NCBI GenBank assembly: GCA_026129185.1
Contig: JAHCIO010000010.1
Location: 1-64,000 of the forward strand
Length of the DNA: 64,000 nucleotides
From: Promineifilum sp019695075
Lineage (GTDB): Bacteria; Chloroflexota; Anaerolineae; Promineifilales; Promineifilaceae
Direction of reading: 5' to 3'
Made by a program: the position numbers and the translations under genes. This document shows positions 36,336 through 44,507 of this stretch, in pieces. Numbering within the stretch: the stretch's first letter is position 1; every line of letters starts with the position of its first letter. A model generated the notes under the pieces. That model saw nothing but the letters and a program-made list of their open reading frames with translations. It searched no databases and was not told the DNA's origin.

Positions 36336-37238
36336 ATGGATCTGTCCGTCGTCGTCGTCAGCTACAACACCTGCCGCTTGCTGGATGACTGTCTGCGCTC
36401 GTTGTATGCCGCCGCGCCACCGCCGGGGGGTATGGAGGTGATCGTCGTCGATAACGCCTCGGCCGACGGTAGCGTGGCGATGGTGCGCGAGCGCTATCCG
36501 GCCGTCCGGCTCATCGCCGACGAGGTTAACCGCGGCTACTCGGCGGCCAACAACCGCGGCTCGGCCGTGGCCACGGGCGACTACCTGCTTTTCCTCAACT
36601 CCGACACGGTAGTCGGCGGCGACGCGCTGGCCCGGCCCGTGGCCCACATGCGCGCCAACCCCGACATCGGCGCGCTGACCGTGCGCCTGGTCTATCCCAA
36701 CGGCGAGCGCGACCCCGACAACCATCGCGGCTTCCCCACGCCGTGGAACGCCTTCTGTCACTTCACGCTGCTCAGCCGCCTCTTCCCCCACAGCCCGCGC
36801 TTCAACGGCTACTTCCGCAGCTACGAGGACTTCAGCCAGGTACATCCCGTGCCCGTCATCGCCGGGTCGTACATGCTGATGCCGCGCGCGCTCGACCGGC
36901 AGCTCGGTGGCTGGGACGAGACCTACTTCTTCTACGGCGAGGACATCGACTACTGCTATCGCATCCAGGCTGCCGGCCGGCCGATCATCTACTACCCGCT
37001 TGTCGAAGTGGTTCACTACAAGGGGGCCAGTTCCGGCCTGCGCAAGGAGTCGGCCGACATCGCCCGGCCGCCCAAGGCCACGCGGGTCAAGGTAGCCGAG
37101 GAGTCGGTGCGGGCCATGCGCGTCTTCTACGGCAAGTTCTACCGCGACAAGTACCCGCGCGTCGTCACCGCTTTTGTCCTGGCCGGCATCCAGGCCCGCG
37201 GCTGGCTGCGCATCCTGAAGCACCGGCTCAGCCCGTAG
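36336..37238 (+). CDS. GT2-family glycosyltransferase (rhamnosyltransferase-like)
   Basis: A 300-residue inverting glycosyltransferase with a GT-A fold, WbbL-like. Motifs: VVVVSYNTCRLLDDCL, IVVDNASADGS (nucleotide-sugar binding Asp), LFLNSDTVVG (DxD-like), VIAGSYMLMPR, and FFYGEDIDYCYR (catalytic ED). It probably transfers a sugar from a nucleotide donor to a cell-surface glycan; acceptor unknown. ATG at 36336 lies 8 bases after TACAAT (36323-36328) with no ribosome site, again a leaderless arrangement. Downstream is a repeat cluster. Confidence 0.92.
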   Translation: MDLSVVVVSYNTCRLLDDCLRSLYAAAPPPGGMEVIVVDNASADGSVAMVRERYPAVRLIADEVNRGYSAANNRGSAVATGDYLLFLNSDTVVGGDALARPVAHMRANPDIGALTVRLVYPNGERDPDNHRGFPTPWNAFCHFTLLSRLFPHSPRFNGYFRSYEDFSQVHPVPVIAGSYMLMPRALDRQLGGWDETYFFYGEDIDYCYRIQAAGRPIIYYPLVEVVHYKGASSGLRKESADIARPPKATRVKVAEESVRAMRVFYGKFYRDKYPRVVTAFVLAGIQARGWLRILKHRLSP

Positions 37239-37265
37239 TTGTCCCAGTGGCCGTGCAAGAAGATG

Positions 37266-37482
37266 CTCACGCAAAGCCGCAAAGTAAGCAAAGGGCGCGA
37301 AGAAGAATGCTCACGCAAAGATCGCCAAGACGCAAAGAAGAACTTTTTTTGCGCTCTTGGCGCTCTTGGCGTGAGGTTCTTCTTTGCCAGGCCGCTCACG
37401 CAAAGAACCTCACGCAAAGACGCCAAGTGCGTCAAGCTTAAGAAGCCTTCTTAACTCTGCGTTCTTTGCGGCTTTGCGTGAG
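37266..37482. repeat. Nested cluster of CTCACGCAAAG repeats
   Basis: The outer arms CTCACGCAAAGCCGCAAAG (37266) and CTTTGCGGCTTTGCGTGAG (ending 37482) enclose a complete inner copy (37310-37375, CTCACGCAAAG ... CTTGGCGTGAG) and two further truncated CTCACGCAAAG starts near 37395 and 37410. This fills most of the 332-base gap between the glycosyltransferase and GH4 genes. It looks like repeated insertion of the element into itself. Confidence 0.8.
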
Positions 37483-37535
37483 TTTTTCTCTAAGTCTGCG
37501 CCTCGTTAACAGATCGCGCCCGCGCGGTTGCGGGC

Positions 37536-37541
37536 TATAAT
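37536..37541 (+). promoter_or_regulatory. -10 box of the GH4 gene
   Basis: A perfect TATAAT is followed 30 bases later by the ATG at 37571 with GGAG at 37559-37562. No good -35 is seen at 16-18 bases. Confidence 0.4.
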
Positions 37542-37570
37542 CAGCGCGAAACCTTTACGGAGATGCCCCT

Positions 37571-38944
37571 ATGCCTATGCCCAAGATCGCTTTCATCGGC
37601 GCCGGCAGCACCGTCTTCGCCAAGAACCTGCTCGGCGACATCCTGAGCTTTCCCGAACTCAGCCGCGCGACCATCAGCCTGCACGACATCGACGCCGAGC
37701 GCCTGCGCACGTCTGAGCGCGTGGCCCGGCGCGTGGCCGCGGCGCTGGCTGCCGAGCCGGCCATCGAGGCCACGGCCGACCGCCGCCGCGCCCTCGACGG
37801 GGCCGACTACGTCATCACCATGTTCCAGATCGGCGGCTACCGCCCCTCGACGGTCATTGACTTCGACATCCCTAAGCGCTACGGTCTGCGGCAGACCATC
37901 GCCGACACGCTGGGCATCGGCGGCATTATGCGCGGGCTGCGCACCGTGCCCGTCTTGCTCGACATGGCCCGCGAGATGGAAGAGCTGTGCCCGGGGGCTA
38001 CCCTGCTCAACTACGTCAACCCGATGGCCATCAACTGCTGGGCGCTGAGCCGGGCGACGCCCATCCGCACCATTGGCCTGTGCCACAGCGTCCAGGGCAC
38101 GGCCGAGCAGCTGGCCCGCGATATCGGCGTGCCCGTCGAGGAGATCAACTACCTCTGCGCCGGCATCAACCACATGGCCTTCTATCTGCGCTTCGAGCGG
38201 CGCACGGCCGCGGGCACGGAAGACCTCTACCCGCGCATCCGCCGCGTGCTGGCCGAGGGGCGCGTGCCCGACTGGAACCGCGTGCGCTATGACCTCTTCG
38301 GTCGCTTCGGCTACTTCGTCACCGAGTCGAGCGAGCACCTCAGCGAGTACGTGCCCTGGTACATCAAGCGCGACCGGCCCGACCTGATCGACCGCTACAA
38401 CATCCCCCTGGACGAGTACATCACCCGCTGCGAGAACCAGATCGCCGCCTGGGACGCCATCCGGCAACTGCTGGAGGATGAGTCCATTACCTTGCCGGTG
38501 GAGCGGACGCACGAATACGGCGCATACATCATCCACAGCCTGGAGACGGGCCAGCCGCGCGTCGTCTATGGCAACGTAGCCAATGACCACCTCATCGACA
38601 ACCTGCCGCCGGGGGCCTGCGTCGAAGTGCCGTGCCTGGTGGATCGCAACGGCATCCAGCCGACGCGCATCGGCGCGCTGCCGCCGCACCTGGCCGCGCT
38701 GATGCAGACCAACGTCAACGTCCAGGCCCTGACGGTCGAGGCGGCTCTGACCGGCCAACGTGAACACATCTACCACGCCGCGCTGCTCGACCCGCACACC
38801 GCCGCCGAGCTGGCCCCGGACGAGATCTATGCCCTGGTGGACGACCTCCTCGCCGCCCACGGCGACTGGCTGCCGGCCTATCACACGGACGAACGCTACG
38901 CCGCCCGCGGGCTGACCCCGACCAATGGCCAAGCACGCCGCTAA
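37571..38944 (+). CDS. GH4-family alpha-galactosidase/glucosidase
   Basis: A 457-residue NAD- and divalent-metal-dependent glycoside hydrolase of family 4 (MelA/AglA type), which works by oxidation-elimination. N-terminal NAD fold: IAFIGAGSTVFAKNLLGD. Metal and catalytic residues lie in NYVNPMAINCW, GLCHSVQGT (metal Cys-His) and CAGINHMAF. The substrate could be an alpha-galactoside or alpha-glucoside; the CHS motif favours alpha-specific members. Cytosolic. Start: ATG at 37571, 8 bases after GGAG, with another ATG two codons on. No sugar transporter is adjacent. Confidence 0.93.
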   Translation: MPMPKIAFIGAGSTVFAKNLLGDILSFPELSRATISLHDIDAERLRTSERVARRVAAALAAEPAIEATADRRRALDGADYVITMFQIGGYRPSTVIDFDIPKRYGLRQTIADTLGIGGIMRGLRTVPVLLDMAREMEELCPGATLLNYVNPMAINCWALSRATPIRTIGLCHSVQGTAEQLARDIGVPVEEINYLCAGINHMAFYLRFERRTAAGTEDLYPRIRRVLAEGRVPDWNRVRYDLFGRFGYFVTESSEHLSEYVPWYIKRDRPDLIDRYNIPLDEYITRCENQIAAWDAIRQLLEDESITLPVERTHEYGAYIIHSLETGQPRVVYGNVANDHLIDNLPPGACVEVPCLVDRNGIQPTRIGALPPHLAALMQTNVNVQALTVEAALTGQREHIYHAALLDPHTAAELAPDEIYALVDDLLAAHGDWLPAYHTDERYAARGLTPTNGQARR

Positions 38945-39338
38945 CCCGGTCATCGTCACCAGCACCGAGTGGGCCGACGCCGGTTACGACTGCGACCATT
39001 GCGGCGGGCGCATTCTGCGGCGCACCGATCACGAGACCGGCCTGCGCGACCGCGCCTGCCTCCAGTGTGAGCAGTGCAGCTGCCAGTGGACGCTGGCGCG
39101 CCACCCGCTGCGGGTCGGCACGACGCCCGCCTGCCGCGCCGCCCAGCGCCGCCGCGCGAGGGCAGTCGAAGCGCTGAGCATGATGCCGCGCTGGATGATC
39201 ATCTTCCTGGCCGTGGTGGTGGTGCTGGCGCTGGCGCGGTTCGGCGGGGTGCTGTTGCGGGTGGTCGCGCCGGCGGTGCTGACGGCCGTGGTCGTGGCCG
39301 CGGTCACCACCTATTTGCGCCGACGTGGGGCGGGATAG
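38925..39338 (+). CDS. Small membrane protein with zinc-ribbon-like N-terminus
   Basis: A 137-residue hypothetical. Residues 20-55 contain cysteines in CDHCG and CLQCEQCSC, resembling a rubredoxin- or zinc-ribbon-like site. One long hydrophobic region (about 90-125, MIIFLAVVVVLALARFGGVLLRV then LTAVVVAAVTT) forms one or two membrane helices. It overlaps the 3' end of the GH4 gene by 20 bases, consistent with coupling. Reality as a gene is likely but not certain. Function unknown. Confidence 0.55.
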   Translation: MAKHAANPVIVTSTEWADAGYDCDHCGGRILRRTDHETGLRDRACLQCEQCSCQWTLARHPLRVGTTPACRAAQRRRARAVEALSMMPRWMIIFLAVVVVLALARFGGVLLRVVAPAVLTAVVVAAVTTYLRRRGAG

Positions 39339-39347
39339 TGGCAGCGA

Positions 39348-40097
39348 CTACTCGGCCGGCGCGGCCGCTTCCGGCTCGGCCGCGGCCGCAGCAACCTCGA
39401 TGGGGCCAAAGAGGTAGCTCTGCGACGCCTGGGCCTCGCGCCGCTTGATCAGTTCCAGCAACGCCAGCAGCGTCACGGCGATCTCTGTCCGGTCGTGCGG
39501 GTTGACCAGCACGTCGCTGAACAGAAACGCCCGCCCGCGCCCCAGCCGCGCGCGCAGCCGCCGCAGTTGGTCCTCGATGGTCAGCGTCCGCGGCTGGGCG
39601 ACGCTGAGGGCGCTCTCGCGCACCTCCGTCCGCGCCAGCACGGCGTGGAGCGCGCCCAGCAGCGTGTTCACGTCCACGCCGGTCAGGTCGAGGTGGCCCT
39701 CCAGTTGGGGCGGCGGGGCGACGCGCAGGTAGGTGCGCAGGCCGCGCCGCTGCCGCCCGTCCAGCCATTGCGCGGCCGTCTTGAAGCGCTTATAGGCCCG
39801 CAATTGGCGCAGCAGCGCCTCCGTCGGGTCTTCCTCTTCCACCTCATCGCCCGGCAAGGCGGGCGGACGTGGCAACAGGGCGCGGCTCTTGATCAGCAGC
39901 AGCCGCGCGCCGATGCTGATGAAGTCGATCAGACCCTCCAGTTGCTCGTCGCCCAGTTGCCGCACCTGCTCCAGGTATTGGCCGGTCACCTGCACCAGCG
40001 AGACAGCGGTGATATCCAGCTCCTCGCGTTCGATGAGGTGCAGCAGCAGGTCTAAGGGGCCGTTGAAGACCGGCAGTTCGACGCGATAGCCTTTCAT
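39348..40097 (-). CDS. scpA: Segregation and condensation protein A
   Basis: A 249-residue kleisin subunit of the SMC-ScpAB condensin. The N-terminal motif VFNGPLDLLLHLIEREELDI is diagnostic, followed by the FISIGARLLLIKSRALLP helix and the C-terminal winged helix that contacts the Smc head (EIAVTLLALLELIKRREAQASQ). scpB is not next to it. Its start overlaps the stop of the upstream membrane glycosyltransferase gene by 4 bases. The C-terminus ends in an Ala/Glu-rich tail. Confidence 0.95.
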   Translation of the reverse strand: MKGYRVELPVFNGPLDLLLHLIEREELDITAVSLVQVTGQYLEQVRQLGDEQLEGLIDFISIGARLLLIKSRALLPRPPALPGDEVEEEDPTEALLRQLRAYKRFKTAAQWLDGRQRRGLRTYLRVAPPPQLEGHLDLTGVDVNTLLGALHAVLARTEVRESALSVAQPRTLTIEDQLRRLRARLGRGRAFLFSDVLVNPHDRTEIAVTLLALLELIKRREAQASQSYLFGPIEVAAAAAEPEAAAPAE

Positions 40098-41824
40098 CGG
40101 GGGCGCATGACGCAGTAGACGAAGCCGTTCATCTGCACGAGGTGGGTGGTCTCATAGCGCTGGCCGATGACGTCAAGCACCGGCGGCGGGTAAAACTGGG
40201 CGCGCAGAACGACGGTGTCGAACGCCTGCGCGTCAAGCATGGCCAGCATCTCGGTCAGATCGACGGCGTTGTTGGTGTAGAGGTTGAGCAGCTGCGTGGG
40301 GTTAGTGACCACATCGCGGCCGAGATAGAGGTTGAAGCCGGCGTCCTCGCTGAAGGCGGCGGTGTCGCCCTCGGCGATGAGGGCGGCGATCTGTTGGCCG
40401 GCCAGGGTGTCGGCCGCCGTGGGCGGGCGGCCCAGCAGCGTCGCGCCGACGGCATCGACGTAGGGGATGACCTCCGGCGGGCGAGGCAGCGAGCAGGAGG
40501 TCTGCGGAGCGATCAGCACCGCGTCCGGCTGCCCCAGGGCGCGGGCCATGGCCGCCAGGGCGGGCGTGTGCGTGGGCATGTGGAAGACGAGCCGCGCCTG
40601 CCAGAGGTAGAGCAGGGCGATGAGTGACGGCAGCAGCACCGCGGCCCAGGTGGCCGCCCGCGGCGAGCGCCAGCGCCGGCCCGCGCTCCAATTCAGCAGG
40701 TGGTCGAAGGCCAGCCCGGAGAGGATGCAGGCGGCGGCGATGGCCGTGGCGAAGTAGGACTCGCCCGCGCCCCACTTGCCGGCGGTGACGCTGTTGACTG
40801 TGGCGACGACGAACCAGATGGCGTAGATCGACAGGCGCGTGGCGTAGAGTTGGTAGAGGGCATAGAGGGCCGCGGCGACGATCAGCACGGTATGCAGCCC
40901 GAACCACTGCCGGAACAGCCCCTCGGCCTGGCCGGGCACAAAGGGGTTGAGGTTAGCGGTGATGGTGTTGAGCATCCACTGGCCATTGGTGGCGACGTTG
41001 ATGCCCAGGAAGAGCAGGCCGGTGACGAGGGCAAAGGGCACGGCCCAGCGAATGGCCCGCCACGGCCCGCGCAGGAAGAGAAAGATGAAGACGGCAATGA
41101 CGGTGGCGTAGGCCAGTTGTTTCGTGTAGCCTGCGGCCAACAGCAGGGCCATGACGCCCAGCAGACCGAGCGTCCGGCGGCGGCCGTCGCTCTCCTCGCG
41201 CTCGATGACCACCGCCAGCAACACGACGGCCAGCGTCTCGAACATGACCATGAACATGTGTTGCCGAAAGAGGGGGCCGACGTGGTAGACGTAGTTCGAC
41301 GCCAGGAAAGCCAGTCCCGACAGCGCCGCCAGCCACCAGCGGCCCCGGCCGCGGGCGTGATCGTGCCCCCGGCCGCGCGGTTGGCCACGGGCAACCGCAT
41401 AGCCAATGGCCGCCGCCGTGAGCAGCGTGCCCAGAAAGCTGACCAGCCGCCCCGTCCAGTACTGTGGCCCGAACAACCACACGAGTGGTACGGTGACGAC
41501 GTGGAAGAGGGGCGGGTAGTTGGACGAGTAGAACGGGTAGGCGTCGTTGTCGCGGTAGGGCCACTCGCCGCGACTAAAGAGGATGGTATCCATCAGCTCG
41601 AAGCCCTCGCCCTGGTCGTAATCGAACGGGAAGCGGAAGAGTTGGACGGCGTAGATGACGTAGACGACGAGATAGCCGATGAAGGCGGCCAGGGCCAGGC
41701 CAATGAGCAGCCTGGGCAGGAGGGCGGCGGCCGTGCGCGGGGCGGCCGGGGCGACAGGGGCGGAGGTGGTAGCGTCGGTGTTCAGGAGAGCTTTCCAGAG
41801 GGTGTTAATTTCGTGTAGCTGCAA
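40094..41824 (-). CDS. Multi-spanning glycosyltransferase-like membrane protein
   Basis: A 576-residue polytopic membrane protein with about ten or more hydrophobic helices (starting LLIGLALAAFIGYLVVYVIYA). The first periplasmic loop has FDYDQGEGFEL and NYPPLFHV, similar to the acidic loop of GT-C/GT39-type lipid-linked sugar transferases. A soluble C-terminal region (about 440-576) follows the last helix. It probably transfers a sugar from a polyprenyl-phosphate donor; specificity unknown. It lies between a small membrane protein and scpA in a minus-strand run. Confidence 0.78.
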   Translation of the reverse strand: MQLHEINTLWKALLNTDATTSAPVAPAAPRTAAALLPRLLIGLALAAFIGYLVVYVIYAVQLFRFPFDYDQGEGFELMDTILFSRGEWPYRDNDAYPFYSSNYPPLFHVVTVPLVWLFGPQYWTGRLVSFLGTLLTAAAIGYAVARGQPRGRGHDHARGRGRWWLAALSGLAFLASNYVYHVGPLFRQHMFMVMFETLAVVLLAVVIEREESDGRRRTLGLLGVMALLLAAGYTKQLAYATVIAVFIFLFLRGPWRAIRWAVPFALVTGLLFLGINVATNGQWMLNTITANLNPFVPGQAEGLFRQWFGLHTVLIVAAALYALYQLYATRLSIYAIWFVVATVNSVTAGKWGAGESYFATAIAAACILSGLAFDHLLNWSAGRRWRSPRAATWAAVLLPSLIALLYLWQARLVFHMPTHTPALAAMARALGQPDAVLIAPQTSCSLPRPPEVIPYVDAVGATLLGRPPTAADTLAGQQIAALIAEGDTAAFSEDAGFNLYLGRDVVTNPTQLLNLYTNNAVDLTEMLAMLDAQAFDTVVLRAQFYPPPVLDVIGQRYETTHLVQMNGFVYCVMRPR

Positions 41825-41842
41825 AAAAGACGAGCGGCCAGG

Positions 41843-42040
41843 TCATGCCGGGCGGTCGTCGAGGGGCAGCAGCGACAGGCCCAGCAGCACCACGCCGCCG
41901 GCCAACAGCAGCGCGCGCCGCTGTGCCGGGCCGATGCCCTGGAACTGCCCTGCGCCGAGCCAGTCGATGACGAACAGCCCCACCGCCGCGCCCGCACCCA
42001 GGAGGATGAAGAGCAGGCCCAGTTGTCGTTTGGTAACCAT
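41843..42040 (-). CDS. Small two-helix membrane protein
   Basis: A 65-residue protein with two hydrophobic helices (LGLLFILLGAGAAVGLFVI and ALLLAGGVVLLGLSLLPL) separated by a short loop. No domain is recognised. It begins at an ATG and ends 18 bases before the glycosyltransferase-like gene on the same strand, so it is probably the first gene of that transcript. Confidence 0.65.
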   Translation of the reverse strand: MVTKRQLGLLFILLGAGAAVGLFVIDWLGAGQFQGIGPAQRRALLLAGGVVLLGLSLLPLDDRPA

Positions 42041-42425
42041 TGGGAGGGTACTATAGCACCTCAGGGGACAGTTGTCAGTTGACGGGTCAAGTTATCTGTT
42101 TTTAGTTGGGACCGTCATCAACTGAACCACGGCACGTTTCCTGGCCATTCGGCTATCTCGCCGATTTCGTCTGTCTTTAGTTTTCGACATTCCCTCTCTT
42201 CATCTTGCCGTTCCACAACTGATGAACTAATATCTCTTACACAGACGTGACTTGTTCCAGGAGACAAGGTGGCGCTCGCCACCGACCTTATATTCAATAA
42301 TCACTATCGCATTGTACGATTCGTCGACCTGCTGGCAACCTATTCCGCTTTATCACTCTAGATGTTGCCGACTGCCGGCGTTAAGTGGCCTCTGGGAGTG
42401 GCCAACGCAACGATAAGAGGCCAGT
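42041..42425. other. Gene-free, A+T-richer gap
   Basis: No open frame of note, no tRNA and no repeat family member is seen here. By eye the G+C content is clearly lower than in the flanking genes (for example TTATATTCAATAATCACT around 42287-42304). It probably contains the promoter of the zinc-ribbon/effector-associated-domain gene and marks the left edge of a transferred or fast-evolving island. Confidence 0.6.
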
Positions 42426-43691
42426 ATGGAGTGGATTTTTAACCCCATTGTAGGCTATTGTCTGGCAGCTATCGTTTTCGTAGTTGTATTGACACTGCTT
42501 TTGCGCAGGCTGAAGCGGCCAAAAGATATTTCGTCGCGGCGTGGGGAGCAGACTTCGCCACTTTCACTACCTCCTTTGCCCGGGAGACCAAGCACAATTC
42601 CGCAGGCGCATGTGGATCCCAAATCCGCCGAGAGATCCTTACCCAAGGCGACAGCGCGGATACCCCTATCGGCCAACAGCTACTGCCCCAATTGTGGTAG
42701 CCCTATCCAGCCTAGCGACACATTTTGCGATAACTGTGGCCATGCGTTGACGCCGCCACCCCGTATTCCCTTCGGGAAAGCGAACCCGCCGAATCTACCT
42801 GGCTCAGCTAACCCGCCATCCAGTACCTATCTGCCGTCCGCCCTCCCGACGTGTCCCAATTGCGGCGCGGGCGTCCGACCTAATACCAAATTCTGCGTCA
42901 TGTGCGGCAACAACCTAGCACAGCCATTGCCAACATTCATCTCGTCGCCAAAGGAGGAGCCGCCGGAGCTTCCATTTGCCATCATGGCATCCCGGCCGCT
43001 TGTGACCTCGCTACGCCTCGACGCCAATGTGCCGGAGATGGTCGTACTCAAAGTCCCGTTCGACCTAGCCGTAGCCGTGCGCCAGATGAGTTCGCCGGCA
43101 CTGCGAGAAGAAGGCCTGACACTAACACGTTCCTCGGAGGTGCAGGTGGAGTGGCCGGTTGAGGCTCCGGCTGTAGACTTGCGCATTCACGTTCATGCTC
43201 CCGGCTGCCACATCGCCGATCAGCCTTTCCAATATTTCCGTCTCCGTGCCGGACAAGACTCGCCCGAGGTCTACTTCTCTCTTACCCCGCTGCGTCTCGG
43301 CAATATCCCCATTCGGGTAACTCTTTACCAAGCATTTCTGGCATTAGGCAGTGCCCGGCTGACAATCTTCGCTGGGGAGCAGGAGGCCGGCCATGTGATG
43401 ACTTCTGTGGTCAGCGACGTGCGACCAGTAACACAGGGGGACGGGGCATTGGGCATTTATAGTCTCATTATGCATGCCTTCTCGCTGGACGAAGTCGTTA
43501 TACTATGCGGCGCGTTGGGAATTGACTATGACGACTTGACGGGAACAACCCGGCAGCGCAAGGTAAGCGAGTTAGTGAATTATTGTCGCCGCCGCGGCCT
43601 GGCCGAAGCGTTGGTCGCTCATGTTCTCGCCGCGCGGCCTAATTGGATGGACGTGATGGCTTGGCAGTGGGATTATCGCTTCATCAGCTAG
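42426..43691 (+). CDS. Membrane zinc-ribbon protein with effector-associated (death-like) domain
   Basis: A 421-residue protein: an N-terminal membrane helix (about 8-27), two four-Cys zinc ribbons (Cys87/90/101/104 and Cys143/146/157/160), a beta-sandwich segment (about 193-320; SLRLDANVPEMVVLKVPFDL, FRLRAGQDSPEVYFSLTP) and a C-terminal helical domain (about 345-410; FSLDEVVILCGALGIDYDDL, RKVSELVNYCRRRG) with the pattern of bacterial effector-associated domains. In related Chloroflexota proteins this sandwich accompanies conflict effectors such as CHAT/caspase proteases; that is recollection, not a search. No effector domain is present, so it may be an adaptor recruiting an effector by homotypic contact. 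Codon use is less G+C-rich than in its neighbours. A membrane nuclease gene follows. Confidence 0.75.
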   Translation: MEWIFNPIVGYCLAAIVFVVVLTLLLRRLKRPKDISSRRGEQTSPLSLPPLPGRPSTIPQAHVDPKSAERSLPKATARIPLSANSYCPNCGSPIQPSDTFCDNCGHALTPPPRIPFGKANPPNLPGSANPPSSTYLPSALPTCPNCGAGVRPNTKFCVMCGNNLAQPLPTFISSPKEEPPELPFAIMASRPLVTSLRLDANVPEMVVLKVPFDLAVAVRQMSSPALREEGLTLTRSSEVQVEWPVEAPAVDLRIHVHAPGCHIADQPFQYFRLRAGQDSPEVYFSLTPLRLGNIPIRVTLYQAFLALGSARLTIFAGEQEAGHVMTSVVSDVRPVTQGDGALGIYSLIMHAFSLDEVVILCGALGIDYDDLTGTTRQRKVSELVNYCRRRGLAEALVAHVLAARPNWMDVMAWQWDYRFIS

Positions 43692-43809
43692 GGTGTTACC
43701 TCATCTCCATCATCTCCTCCGACCACACCTCCTCTCCTCCTACGCTTGGCATTCCGGCGTGGCGCAATACAATACCTATCGGCGCGCCGGCCGCGCCGAT
43801 AGATGCCCG

Positions 43810-44475
43810 ATGTTGATACGACTAAACGCCGCCAACCGGCCCAACGCGACCCCTGTCATTCGCGAGGATACCATTAGCCGCGATCATCTCGCCCGCCTCA
43901 CCTGGATCGTTTCGGCCGTCACCGGTTTCTTCGTGCTGTGGGTCTTGTGGCGCTACGGCATCGCTGCCGAGGCCGCCGCGCGTTGGCCGCGCTGGCTGGG
44001 CGACCTGCTGGAGCTGTCGACGCGCGCCGGTCTGCTGACGTTGAGTTTGCTGTGGGCGCTCATCGCCTGGCAGCGCCGCGCCCTGAAGCGGGCCGCGCCG
44101 TCGGCGCGGATGACCGTCGATGAGTTGTATGCCCTCAGCCCGCGCGCGTTCGAGCAATTCGTCGCCGAGCTATTCGAGCGGCGCGGCTACACGGTCGAGG
44201 TGCGTGGCCGGGCGGGCGACCTGGGCGTCGACCTGGCCCTGACGCGGGCCGACGGCCGCCGCGCCGTCGTCCAGTGCAAGCGCTATCGCCACCAGGTTGG
44301 CCCCGACATCGTCCGCGAGCTATTCGGCACGATGGTGCATGAGCGCGCCTTCCACGGCTTCCTGGTGACGACGGCCGACATCTCCGAGGCCGCGCGCCAG
44401 TGGGCGGCCGACAAACCCATGACGCTGATCGACGGCGCGGCCCTGTCTGCTCTGAGCGACGACCTGCGCGCCTGA
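43810..44475 (+). CDS. Membrane-anchored Mrr-type restriction endonuclease
   Basis: A 221-residue protein with two N-terminal membrane helices (about 30-52 and 73-88) and a C-terminal Mrr-cat PD-(D/E)xK nuclease domain (about 105-215). Conserved elements: SPRAFEQFVAELFERRGY, then GDLGVDLAL (catalytic Asp141) and VVQCKRY (QxK, Lys157), then GFLVTT. Relatives include Mrr and topology-modified DUF2034-type nucleases; DNA cleavage is expected on the cytosolic face. Start: ATG at 43810; an upstream GTG at 43693 would add 39 residues of unlikely composition. It lies downstream of the effector-associated-domain gene, on the same strand, with a 118-base gap containing TACAAT (43767-43772). Confidence 0.85.
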   Translation: MLIRLNAANRPNATPVIREDTISRDHLARLTWIVSAVTGFFVLWVLWRYGIAAEAAARWPRWLGDLLELSTRAGLLTLSLLWALIAWQRRALKRAAPSARMTVDELYALSPRAFEQFVAELFERRGYTVEVRGRAGDLGVDLALTRADGRRAVVQCKRYRHQVGPDIVRELFGTMVHERAFHGFLVTTADISEAARQWAADKPMTLIDGAALSALSDDLRA

Positions 44476-44507
44476 CCATCGCCGCCAACCATACCATACC
44501 GCTATCT

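Noticed and set aside
36165..37274. Upstream extension of the baeRF frame
   Set aside because: Antisense to the glycosyltransferase gene; baeRF motifs begin only after the ATG at 36164.
37266..37482. Possible CRISPR array
   Set aside because: Repeats are inverted, unequal in length and nested, with no constant spacer size and no cas genes.
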